NCBI GenBank assembly: GCA_948567375.1
Contig: OX419759.1
Coordinates: forward strand, 47,221,493 to 47,285,492
Length of the DNA: 64,000 bases
Reading direction: 5' to 3'
DNA from: Lunularia cruciata
Lineage: Eukaryota > Streptophyta > Marchantiopsida > Lunulariales > Lunulariaceae
Part shown: piece by piece, positions 35,098 through 45,894 of the stretch
Position numbering within the stretch: the stretch's first letter is position 1
How the letters are laid out: every line of letters starts with the position of its first letter
Made by a program: the position numbers and the translations under genes
The notes under the pieces: generated by a model
The model's input: only the letters and a program-made list of their open reading frames with translations
Told to the model about the DNA's origin: nothing
The model's database searches: none

Positions 35098-35220
35098 GAT
35101 TGTGGCACTTTAGAGTTCTTGTATGACTTATATGTGAGTTATGCTTCATAGTGTATGATGTTGACAACAATATATGTTGTGTAGCAATGTATATATGCAT
35201 GATGGTACCATTGGATGGTA

Positions 35221-35530
35221 CTCAAAATAGCATTGTACCATAGTAAGGTACCATTGGAAAGATCTCAATGAGACAAACATGGAGGAGAAGACAACAACAT
35301 TTTACTCAAAGAGGGAAAAATTTTCATTTTTTGAGGCCCAAATTCATTCATTTATGCCTCTAAAATTGGCTTTGAAGTTCATGGTATTTTTGGCTTCTAC
35401 TCTATTAGTGAAAGTACTCTTTTGGTGACACATCTATCTGATCTACTTAGAACATCATATATATTATCCTTAAGGATATTACCAAGCCAATTTCCATCTC
35501 TATATAATTTGCCTAGCTAATTGTATTACA
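35221..35530 (-). repeat. 3' LTR of element B, proximal half
   Basis: The minus-strand sequence begins TGTAATACAATTAGCTAGG at 35530 and ends at ctcaaaatagcat (35221-35233), where the element C insertion lies. It aligns to the first half of the family-B solo LTRs. Confidence 0.75.
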
Positions 35531-35545
35531 AACCTCTCCCCATTT
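35531..35545 (-). other. Polypurine tract of element B
   Basis: On the minus strand, AAATGGGGAGAGGTT directly precedes the LTR start at 35530. This fixes the element's orientation and the LTR boundary. Confidence 0.7.
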
Positions 35546-35599
35546 AAGATGTAGCATTTTGGTCATGAAGCTATTGCTCAAAAGATTACACTTACATCA

Positions 35600-38400
35600 A
35601 TGCATTGGTCAACACCTCATACAATGGATACCCTTTCCATTATACAAGATATTCCACATGTGGATGATAAGTATCATGATGCATTTTTTGAGAATGTGTT
35701 CCCTTCATATTCCTCCATGCAATTAATGAGTGTTGGACAAGGTTGAGCTTCTTGTATAGAATGAATATTGAGTGGTTGGGATGTATCTACATAGCAAGGA
35801 CACATGGAACATTGGATGGATCTTCATATGTGATGTTGGCTCAAGGTGATAGGCAACTATACAAATTCAATAGATGATGAGAAAAGAGCCAATAAAATGA
35901 GGTTTGAGCTTATACAAGCCAGCTAAATTAAGTTTTTTGTGGACAACCACACTTTATCCCCAATTCTAAACTCCATATGCCTACAATATGCATTGACATA
36001 TTTTTTCTATCAATTTTAGACTATCTATGACCTATGCTTAGCATTCTCCACACCTTATTGAATTTTAGAAATAAAAGTGTTGACATCATCAACCTTTGTA
36101 GCCATTAGATGGATCTTTACTAAGCTCAAAGGTGTGAAAAGGTGTTCTCCATACATGAGGAATAATGATGTGACCTATATAGATGCATTCATTGAGTCTT
36201 TGTAGGCAAATTCTACTTGTGGAATTATGTGTCCCACCTCTCTTACCCCTCTAAGGTGAAGCCCTAGAGCATGTCCTTGATAGTGCAGTTGGCCCACTTT
36301 TTTGTCCATTAGTTTGTAGATGGTATGTTGTGTACATGGCAAGTTTGGTTTTGAAGATAGCAAAGAGTATTATCCAAAACAAACTATTGAATTGAGTGTC
36401 TTGATTGATGACAAGCTCTCAAGACAATCCATGGTGAGAAAAGAACATAGCTAAGTACAATTGAACTAATTGTGGGATAGTCATGTCTTTGGTTGTAGGA
36501 CATACATGAATCATTTTGCTGAGTTGGTTTACAAAGACTATAATGGAGTCAAAACTTGAGGTAGTATTGGGTAATTTGTAAACTAGATCCATGATAACTT
36601 ACTCACAATGTTGTATAGGAGTAGGGAAGGGTTGATGGAGTCATGTGGAAGCCTAATTAGAAGCTTTATTTTTTTGACAAAGTAGGCAATTTTGAACATA
36701 CTCCATCACATTGTTGCTCATCATGGGCCAATAGTAATGGCATTTGATTGCATCTAAGGTCTTGTCAACTCCAAAATGACTTGCAATGGTAGAATCGTGA
36801 TATTTTGTTGGGACAGTGGTTCTTAGGTCTAAGATCCATAACTTGCCATCACAAAAAGTGATTCCTTGGGTATTAGTTATGCCTTTGGATGATTGAGCTC
36901 TTATAGTCTATGGATTAGTCTTTGTATTTATAAGAATCTTTAGCTAAAAATCTAGGTTCATCTTGACCTCTACAACAAGATTGTTCACCATAGGCATTTG
37001 GGTGAATGCATCTACAAGTTGCTTCTTGCCTTCCATAAACGTGATTATCATGTTTACCTATTGTCTACACTTTGCTTAATGAATAGGATAGACCTTTCTA
37101 TGTTTTGAGGTAGACAAGTGGTTTGTGCTCTATCTCCATTACAAATGCCTTCTTGCCAAGATAATTATTTGAATGCTTGGTTGCAAAGACAATAACCAAC
37201 TCTTCTTGTTTGGTAGTATTATAGTTATGCTTTACCAATAATAGCTTTCAAGAGAAATATCTATTGCCATCTGTCACTCCATTCTTGTTGTAGGATTGGC
37301 CTTCTTGCAATGCTTGATGCATTTATAGCCAACTTGATTGGAGGTGTTTGGTCATACCATTTCAAGATTGTTGCATGTCATAATTCATCTTTCAATTCTT
37401 GTCCGGTTCACTACATCCACTTCTTTCCCTTGCCAAATAGTGTTGTAAGGAGTTGTGCAACGTTAGAAAATCCTTTGACATATTGAAAATATAAACTTTG
37501 GAGTTGAGTTTGATCTTTTGGAGCACCCTATTTTTGAATGACATTTATTTTATCTATTAAAATTTGGATACCTTTTGCACTTACTCTATACTCCAAGTAA
37601 TCAACTTCACACTTGCAAAACTCACACTTTGAGACTTTGGCATACAATTGGTTATGTCATAAAATCTAGAGTACTTCTCAAAAATGTTACTTGTGTTCTT
37701 TCATTATTTTATTGTAGATTAAGATGTCATCAAGGAAAATGATAATAGACTTATCCAATTATAGACAAGATATGTCATTCAATCAAACTCATGAAAGTAG
37801 TTGGTGCACTAGTAAGGCTAGACTAGTTACTCAAAGTGACCAAACCTTGTTCAAAAGGCAAGTTTATGTACATCATCCTCCACAATCTTGAGTTGGTTAT
37901 AATTGCTTTGCAAATCAAGTTTGGTGAAGTGTTTTGCTCCCATTGAGTTGATAAAATAGGTAGTTCGTGTGAGGTAATGGGTATTTATTCTTCACTATTT
38001 GTTGATTTAGGCTCCAATAATCAATGTACATTTGCATCATATCGTCCTTCTTCTCCACAAACAAGATAAGAGCTCTATATGGTGATACATTGGGTTGAAT
38101 CAACTATTTCTATAGCATATCCTTGATTTGAGCTTTGCATTCATCTAGCTCATGAGGTGATAGTCAATATTGGGCCTTACAAAGAGGTGTCTTCCCAAGA
38201 AGCATCTTGATTTTGTAATCTACACTCCTTTTTGGTGGTAATCTTGAAGATAAATCATCAAGAAAGACATCTTAAAATCCATTGACCACATCCTTCAATT
38301 TCTCAATAATTTTTCTATTTAGTTGTGCACTCTAGATTTCTCTTATTTGACCTATGAAACATCTATTTGTCTTATTGATAACTATTTGTCTTATTGATAA
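35600..38400 (-). pseudogene. Pol remnants of element B (RT, RNase H, integrase)
   Basis: Minus-strand readings include an RT fingers/palm start (VSPYRALILFVEKKD, then IDYWSLNQ and KYPLPHTNYL) at 38103-37915. An RNase H end (MEIEHKPLVYLKT) lies near 37150, and an integrase core end (VGQLHYQ, then IPQVEFAYKDS) at 36363-36175. All carry stops or shifts. The order along the minus strand is the Gypsy order. Confidence 0.7.
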
Positions 38401-40330
38401 CTATTGTTCTTATGACATAGTAAGGCAATTCTTGCCTTTGGGATCTTTCTCTATCTCCTATTATCTTCCATTGGCTAGTTCTCACTATTTTCCTTTCTCA
38501 TAGGGTTGTAGTGCTCCATCCATGGTATGCCTAAAATCACATCATAAGGAGCTAATTGATCACTCGCCACTCAACTTCTTCCTAATACTCTCTTACAAAG
38601 AGTGCTACCTTTATAGATAACAACTAAATCTTCTTTGTTTGACCATTAGATAACTCTACTTCTTCATTCCATCCTTCTCTAATTACATCTCTAACCTTAT
38701 TACAACAAATTAAGACAAGAAATTCTATGTTGCTCTTGTATATATCAATGCTCTCACTTGATTGTCTTCTAGGACTTTATTTATAACAATCAATTGTGTG
38801 TTTATCTTCCTCAACCTTTGCACACTCATCATCTTCTCCCCTTTGCCAAAAGGCTATGAGATACATTTATTGGTGATCTTTGTTTTTTAATGTGATTTCA
38901 ACATCCTCCTCTTTGATTTGCCTCTCCAAGTTGTTCAAAGATTGTTTGTATGGAAACCAAGAGCACACTATGAAGGCAAGCATAACATTTTATGACTATG
39001 TGCCAAACTCGACCACAATGATAAAAATGGTATTCTACTTGAGCTCTTTCTCCTTGTGAAATTCCATCTCTCCTTTCTTTGATTCATCCTTGTTATCCTT
39101 GGGGTAGTTGTGCTCCTCAATCTCATAAATAAATGTTGCCCAATTCTATAAGAATTGGTCTACCAAAGTGTAGTGTTTTGGCCCAATAGTGTTTTTCCAA
39201 GGCTACACTTTCACCTCTTCCAAGCTCTCTTGCTATTCTTTGAGCACACACAATGGCTTCAAAAATATTTTTAAGGATTCTGTACCATTACTTCTTGACA
39301 AATTTGCACTTTTAACTTCCACTTGAAATTCTAAAGAGCTTTCATTGGGCTCATATTGGTTATCAAAACTTGTAGATCAAGAAACACCTCCATGTTTTTT
39401 TGTATGTTTTTCTTTTACTTATTCTCATAGTTGGGTTCAAGCTATTTTTTTAAAATTCACATATTCAAAATTCTTCAATAGCACTTCTTGCATTGCCATC
39501 CAAGTGATCTTTCTTCCTTCTACTAACATTGAGTGCTCCCAAGCATTGTACCATATAAGGACTTGAAAGATCAAGTATCCGCATGTAAACATGCCTATAG
39601 AATGATGGTGATCTTGGTTGTAAATAATAAAAAGTATTGATTCATTCTAGAGAGCCAATTTTCCATTGTTGCCATGGAACATTATCCCTTGTAAGGCTTG
39701 ATGTTGCATGTCTTCTTCATCCTTAATAAAAATGTGACTTCATTGTTTATTGGGATCATTGTAATAAGCATGAGTGATTCTCCAAGTACTTTGGCCATTG
39801 TTATTGGGTTTTGGTATCAATCTCTTCTTTGCATTACATGATCTTTCCTAAAGGTACATACTTGACCTTGTAATGCTTACATTGTCACCTTGATTTTTTC
39901 AACATTCCTTGCAGTCCTTACATCAGATCCTACAACTGTGACTCCATGATTCATACACACAATAAATGCTCAATTGATATTTCTTATTTCAATAAAGACT
40001 TAATATGATCATTCATGAAGGGGCACAAATAATTGGGACTACCATTGGGACCTCAAATGCTATCACTTGTTGATAATATTCCTCATCAAAATTGCAGATT
40101 ACAAAATCTTTAAACATCACTTTTGGTCTAACTACATACCAAATTTTTACTTGAGAGTTGAAAAGTAGAGGATTTAGTATATTCAAATCCATTGCATTAT
40201 AATTGAATATAAATTTCAAATTCCATAATTTATTGTATATCATCATAGGTAGAATCACAAAGTTTCGTGAATTCATTACTATGTCCATAAACTCCACTCC
40301 AAATTGGTAAACAAGATATATCCTGACTTG
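38401..40330 (-). pseudogene. Gag and protease remnants of element B
   Basis: A CCHC knuckle reading YHCGRVWHIVIKC (first Cys lost) lies at about 39026-38985 on the minus strand. The rest of gag is recognisable only by position and composition. A short tandem repeat (cttattgataactatttgt, two copies) lies near 38365-38405. Confidence 0.5.
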
Positions 40331-40335
40331 CTTAT

Positions 40336-41352
40336 ATTGGATGTATATAATCTTGATGTGGAATAGATTCAAGAAAGGAAAATGAGGTGTAGGAAATCAC
40401 CCCCTAGAGTATCTATCCCATCCTCTCTCCCAAACACTTCAATCTATTGATTGCACTCCCCTCTAAATTACTCAATCTTAGTAGACCATGTTCTTCCAAG
40501 AGGAGTGATCCACTCAATTGGAGTAAAACAACTAATATCATACCATTATAATGTTGGGAGAACATGAGTAACCCCAAGAGAAACACAAGAGAAGAAACAC
40601 AAGATTTCATTCTTCAATACTTTGATGCCCCAAAGGAATACCTTGTTTTTATTATGTAGCAAAGAGGATCCAATCAAAGTGAGCTACATCCTTGGATCAG
40701 ATACATAGATTGGTAACATGTCAACAAGCTCCACCATTAGATTAGACACATAGATTGGTAACATGTCAACAAGCTCCACCATTAGATTAGCTGCATAAAT
40801 TGGTGACATGTTGATCCTTGTCCTATTTTTTTATTCAAACAAGTTTAACTAAAGGGAATCCTTCTTGTAGGTCCTTTTAGTCAAACTTGTTTGAACAACA
40901 ATATAGGACAAGGATCAACATGTCACCAATTTATGCAGCTAATCTAATGGTGGAGCTTGTTGACATGTTACCAATCTATGTATCTGATCCAAGGATGTAG
41001 CTCACTTTGAGTGGATCCTCTTTGCTACATAATAAAAACAAGGTACTCCTTTAAGGCATCAAAGTATTGAAGAATGAAATCTTGTGTTTCTTCTCTTGTG
41101 TTTCTCTTGGGGTTACTCATGTTCTCACAACATTACAATGGTATCAGAGTAGTTGTTTTACTTCAATTGAGTGGATCACTCCTCTTGGAAGAACATGGTC
41201 TACTAAGATTGAGTAATTTAGAGGGAAGTGCAATCAATAGATTGAAGTGTTTGGGAGAGAGGATGGGATGGATACTCTAGGAGATGATTTCCTATACCTC
41301 ATTTTCCTTTCTTGAATCTATTCCACATCAAGACTATATACATCCAATATGA
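40336..41352. repeat. 1-kb palindrome built from LTR, primer site and leader of element B
   Basis: The left arm (40336-40860) and right arm (40871-41352) are near-perfect inverted copies around a spacer of about 10 bp. The minus-strand frame at 40610-40413 and the plus-strand frame at 41074-41280 encode almost the same shadow peptide. The left arm has an extra 46-bp tandem copy (around 40685-40790). Each arm holds, from the centre outward, the second half of a family-B LTR, a tRNA-iMet-like primer site and the following leader. The primer site is TGGTATCAGAG in the right arm at 41139. Confidence 0.9.
41139..41150 (+). other. Primer-binding site, initiator-Met-tRNA-like, right palindrome arm
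   Basis: TGGTATCAGAGT follows the LTR end ACATTACA by one base. Its inverted counterpart in the left arm (minus strand, starting about 40545) reads TGGTATGATAT and is the one in line with element B. Confidence 0.75.
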
Positions 41353-41371
41353 GCAACAACAACATGGGTAA

Positions 41372-41644
41372 GGTACCATTGGAAAGATCTCATGAGACAA
41401 ACAAGGAAAGAAGGCAGTGCATTTCACTTCAAAGAGGAGAGATGATTCTATTTTTTGAAGCCTAATTCATTCATTTAAGGCTCTAAAGTGACTTTGAATT
41501 TTTCAAAGTGTTTTCAACTTCTTCTCTATTAATGAAAGTATTTGCATGGTGATACTTTATCTGATCTACTTTAAACAATTGTATATAACATCCCTAAAGA
41601 TATTATCAAGCTAATTTCTAGATAATCTATCTAACGGTATTACA
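41372..41644 (-). repeat. 5' LTR of element B, proximal half
   Basis: On the minus strand it begins TGTAATACC at 41644 and continues to the word ccattggtacc-like block near 41372. There it is cut by the palindrome; the second LTR half continues in the left arm at about 40860-40548. Confidence 0.7.
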
Positions 41645-41960
41645 CTATTGCTATATAGAGAACATTGGTTAGTGCAATCCCTAGGAATTCCCTAGTGCAA
41701 TCATACTATGTGATGCTTCTTTGGATGCTCCAATAGTTTATAGATCTTACAACTTGCATAGAGTTGATATCTTAGACAATAGGGCAGATTTCTCATGACA
41801 ATGCTATTGGGGCTTAGCACTATTTCACCTATTTTGTCACATCCTTGTATTGCTTCTATTTCTTGATGGGGTCTTCCCACCCTTCTAGTTTTCTATGTAG
41901 ACACCTTTTCTTCACTTTTCTATTTACCTCAAGAATCAAAATTGCATCTACTATATTGGT
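41645..41960 (+). mobile_element. Non-LTR retroelement copy 3, third fragment (3' end)
   Basis: It resumes the sequence left off at 25496: ctattgctatatagagaac aligns with copy 2 at about 24005-24025, and it proceeds to the element's 3' tail (tggggcttag, then gatggggtcttcccacccttc). Confidence 0.75.
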
Positions 41961-42999
41961 AGGTTTCAACTTGGATGTATGAATATGATATTTGATGTGC
42001 AATACAAGGAGAAGGCCAAAATTTTATAATGACATTTCAAGAATGTCAAAGAAAATACTTGCTAGAAAGGGAACATATTAATTATTTGATCTTTTTTTGT
42101 TTCTCAAACTTTAAGTCTTGTACATGTTGGAAGAGAAGGTTTAATATACATGTTTGATAAGAAAATTTTCCCTAAATGCCAACACAAGCATTGGACTCAA
42201 TATGCATACAATGATATAGAATTACAATCAATCATTAGTAAGATTTTGCATAATTGTGAATTACCATATTTTACACTGAAACAAAGAAGCTTATAGAACA
42301 TTCATATACTAGCCTTAAGGTCAAGTTAGAATCAATTTCAGTGATGCAAATGTTAAAGCCGGCTAGAGAATCCATAAAGTAGAAGTTTGTGGGTTTTTTG
42401 TGGAACATAGATTTTTAAAGGGTTCATAATGTAGAAGTATCTATTGCCTTAATGAAGTGTAAAATTTTTGGAGCTACCATAATGGTTTGGTACATTCATT
42501 CTGGTGATGGTTTCTCAAAGACTCTTGAACTATTAAAAAATATCCAACAATCAATGTATTAAGGAGAACTTTAATAAATGTGCTATTTTAAAATTTATTT
42601 GCAAAAATGTGCAGATTCCAAATTTTATCTCAAAAAATGGGTTGATTCCAACGTTTGATTTGAAAAAATGGGTAATTTTATTGAACACCACATGCTTTAC
42701 CTTTCATTGCACTCTATTATGTCTCCTTTAAAACCTCAAAACCTCAATGTCTCTCCTATATAACTTAGAACCTCAATGTCTCCAAATGTATTTGATGCAT
42801 TTCAAACATTTGACACAAGGATAAATTGCACTTTTGGCTTTGCCAAATATGCAGCACATAGTAGCTTCCCTTTTACGTGGAGTGCAACACACCAGATAGG
42901 CTTGATGTTTGTTGTCCCTCTACCAAGGCTACAATGAGTGCAAGATTGGATATGGCTTGTGACTTTAGTGTGACAATGTACAAGCATGAGGTTGGCCTT
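41961..42999. other. AT-rich, no gene recognised
   Basis: There are no supported frames or structural RNA. There is low-level internal repetition (aaaacctcaaaacctcaatgtct near 42730-42780). Confidence 0.35.
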
Positions 43000-43400
43000 T
43001 GTAACAATATGGAGTTTACATATGAGTTAGTTGAGACTAACAAAGCAACAAATAGGCCAAATTAACCAAGAATTATAAGAATATTCTAGAGCATCTAGGA
43101 AGCTATTGGGTACCTTCCAAGTAATGTGTATGCCAAATGTGAATTATAAGAGGAAGCTTCTTAAGAAGCTTCCCCAACTAGCATACTTGAACACCAAATA
43201 GGTGGCTTCTAGAAGGAAGCTTCTTGGAAAGCTTCCCAACTAGCTTTGCTTGTTCGCCAAGTAGACGACTTCTAGAAGGAAGCCTCTTGATAAGCTTCTC
43301 AAGAGCCTTGTATGTTCCCTATAATTACCAAAGCCCAAGCTCATGCTAGGCATTCAAAGTTTCTCTCATTCAAGAGTCCCAATATGATTTTCACTTCAAT
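43000..43400 (+). mobile_element. LTR of the chromovirus family E, with heat-shock-element-like motifs
   Basis: It begins TGTAACAATATGGAG like the LTRs at 61057 and 63658. It contains several inverted GAA/TTC clusters (for example gaggaagcttcttaagaagc near 43151-43170, and tctagaaggaagcttct near 43210), plus a worn TATA region (ccctataattacc near 43318). The 3' boundary is uncertain. Confidence 0.65.
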
Positions 43401-45894
43401 CTTCCATTGTCTTTTTTCTCTCCTCAATCTTTTACATCCTCATGCATTTTTATAAATTGGACCTCGTGCATTTTGCATTCTACACCATGGCACCTTGCAC
43501 TTCTTTATCAACTTTGTTGGCTTTGGTAGAGCCTTTCATGGTGTGCTACACATCCTTCATGATGGGTGATGTGCACGTAGAAGTTCATGCTCAACACAAG
43601 AAAGATGTCACTTACTCTATGGCATGGAGAGCTTTAAATCAATGCAAGATGAATATTGATTTGGAAAATGAACACTCCTGCATGATGCTAGTGGAGTTTT
43701 TTTTTTTCTAAATTCACTCAAAAAATCTTAGAGCAATATGAGCATTTGCAAGGAAATCCAAGAGTGCTATAGAGCGGTAGTTTCTATCTCTTCAATCATA
43801 AAAATTGGCATTTCATCACTATCGGCCAATAGTCATTGTAAATGCATGCCACTTATGCTCAAGATATGGCGGTGTGGCAATGTTTGCGTGCGTTTATGAT
43901 GGCAAAGGCCATATTGTTCCACTTTGCACTTGCATTGCACTTATCAAGAATGCATCATATTGAATGCTTTTCCTTCATAAATTAAGAGTTGTAATTCCGG
44001 ATGTTGGACAGATATGCATCATTTTCATGTATGAACTTGAAAAGTGCTTGTATAACGTGCAACACATTGTCTTGCCAGAATTTTATGAGTACATACCACC
44101 TCAAAAAGAATGTGAATGTGAGACTTAAGTCAATGTTTAAGCGCAAGATATGGACTATAGCAAAGACATTGATGATAAGGGAGAATGAAGTAGCAATATG
44201 AGTCATCCACTCAAAAAATCCACTTGCAGCCTACTACTTGATTGGTTGTGCATCATAAAGTGTGCAACAACACACTTTCCGGTTGTGATGTACAGTATGG
44301 TGACATCCAATTTGGCTGAGAGACAAACTCTTGGCTTGAAAAGCTCATATTTGAAAAGCTTGAAATGACTCATGTTTGAACTTCAGCAGCGGGTATCCTA
44401 AGTTGCAGAGCTAATGTTTCAGAGGCAAAGCTAGTATGGACAAGTAGACACAACCATCCAAGAATCCATAATGTGATGCTACAATGAATTGAAATGCAAG
44501 AGCCATCAATATCAAGTGGTACAATTCTTGCTTCTTGGTTTTGAGGTAATAAACCCAAACGACAGAAGCAAAAACATTGTGATCTTGAGTCCCAGACCTA
44601 TAATTGCAAAGCTTTTGAAGAATATCAGTTCCTCTACATGCATGCTATTGGTGTAATTGCCAAAGCGGGGTTTGCATCAACATCTTTTATGGCGAGCTCC
44701 TACTGAATGATTGCTTTGCAATCCGCTTATGATATGTTGATGATGTAGCTTTTGTGTAATGACCTTCCCTTTGATTATTTGTCCAAACCACACAACATTA
44801 CACAAAAGGCCAGCAGGCTAAATTGGAAAGGTTGCGGTCAAGGGGTGAAGTCAACAAAGAACCAATATACCCCCTTGGCCAATATGGGGTTAAGGGCTGC
44901 ATCAAAGTAGCATGTAGTCGACAAAACACAATGGCAAGTCGCGTTCAACACGAGCCTTAACACCACAAGCGCATGCTCTGCCTCTTGCTGCGATAATCAA
45001 GGCATGATATTCAAGGCTGCGATATTCAATGCCTGGAGGATATGCCAATTGTAGTGGATGGTAGGCTCAAGCGGGTAGGCTCAAGCGAGCACAGGGTATG
45101 GTTTGCAATAAATGCACACACAATCATTACACCTTGTCACCTTGAGCAACCAAAATAATATACAAAGACATGCGCAATGTGAATAGTATGCATTGGATCA
45201 TGAGGTTGGGGTTAGTTTGGTGGATACTCTTAAATCACAATCTGCACATTATTTTAAATGAAACTTCTATATGGCACTATTATGAAAACTCCACATGTAT
45301 TAACAAAATCTAGCATGTCATATCTCATCCGACAACAGGTGCTTACTTAGTGTGCTACTTGTCCAGCTCGAAGGATTTATCAAGCTCCCCAAAATTGAAA
45401 GGAATATATGATGGAAGTTATAAAAAACTGGTTTATGGAGTGCGCTGTGCGTCGGGTGCTTGGACGTACTACAGGTACGTGGACAGCCATTGCACGTCTC
45501 GGAACAGCAATTACTACGCACCATGCATTTAGCGAGAGCCACGCAAGCAGCCCAATATATCAGAAAGGTGTACGTCAATCGGTATATTAACGACGCATCC
45601 TCTTCAATTACTTCGCTGAGGGACAGGAGGATGGAGTAAGCCGCAAACTCTAGGCAATTGGAAAATGCAGATATTCATGACTGATAACCACTCGAGGTTA
45701 ATAAAAAGGTTGAAGATATTTTGTATAATGAATGAAGATTCTCGTCCCCCTCAGGTAGTGAGATGTAACTTGATTTTCATGGGGTAGATATGATACAGAT
45801 GTATTTTACATCGAGGAGATGGACCACTGGATGGTCTAGAGACGATCACTTGGTTAGTTCAGCCTTTATCATGAAGGGGCAGTGATGTGAGGTG
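43401..45894. other. No gene recognised; repeat relics and 3' flank of the kinesin gene
   Basis: Short frames (for example 43442-43711) carry no motifs. The part from about 45310 to 45894 has host-like composition and would include the 3' UTR of the minus-strand gene that ends at 45895. Confidence 0.35.

Larger units (their letters stand above)
25741..35203 (+). mobile_element. Decayed Ty3/Gypsy retrotransposon (element C), circularly permuted
   Basis: The plus-strand order is partial LTR (25741-26180, lacking the first ~105 bp), leader, gag, protease, RT, RNase H, integrase, a PHD-finger relic, a complete LTR (34557-35097), then the first ~105 bp of another LTR (35098-35203). The missing start of the left LTR is exactly what is appended on the right. 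Most codons are readable but many stops and shifts are present. It lies inside the 3' LTR of element B; ctcaaatagcat is found on both sides. Confidence 0.75.
25497..41644 (-). mobile_element. Ty3/Gypsy retrotransposon on the minus strand (element B), interrupted by element C
   Basis: The ends run TGTAAT at 25497 and ATTACA at 41644, and both sides continue non-LTR copy 3, which defines the insertion. In element sense: 5' LTR at 41644-40548 (swollen by a palindrome), primer site near 40545, decayed gag-pol from about 39800 down to 35600, a polypurine tract at 35545-35531, then the 3' LTR at 35530-35221 continued at 25741-25497. Element C fills the gap in the 3' LTR. The flanking five bases (tcatt, ctatt) match only in part. 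All frames are broken. The RT-before-integrase order and the motifs assign it to Gypsy. Confidence 0.8.

Noticed and set aside
40413-41280. Apparent duplicated gene (same peptide on both strands)
   Set aside because: Explained by the palindrome of LTR and leader sequence; the peptide is a shadow of non-coding DNA.
42877-43065. 62-codon frame rich in Met and Cys
   Set aside because: It overlaps the start of a family-E LTR and has no motif.
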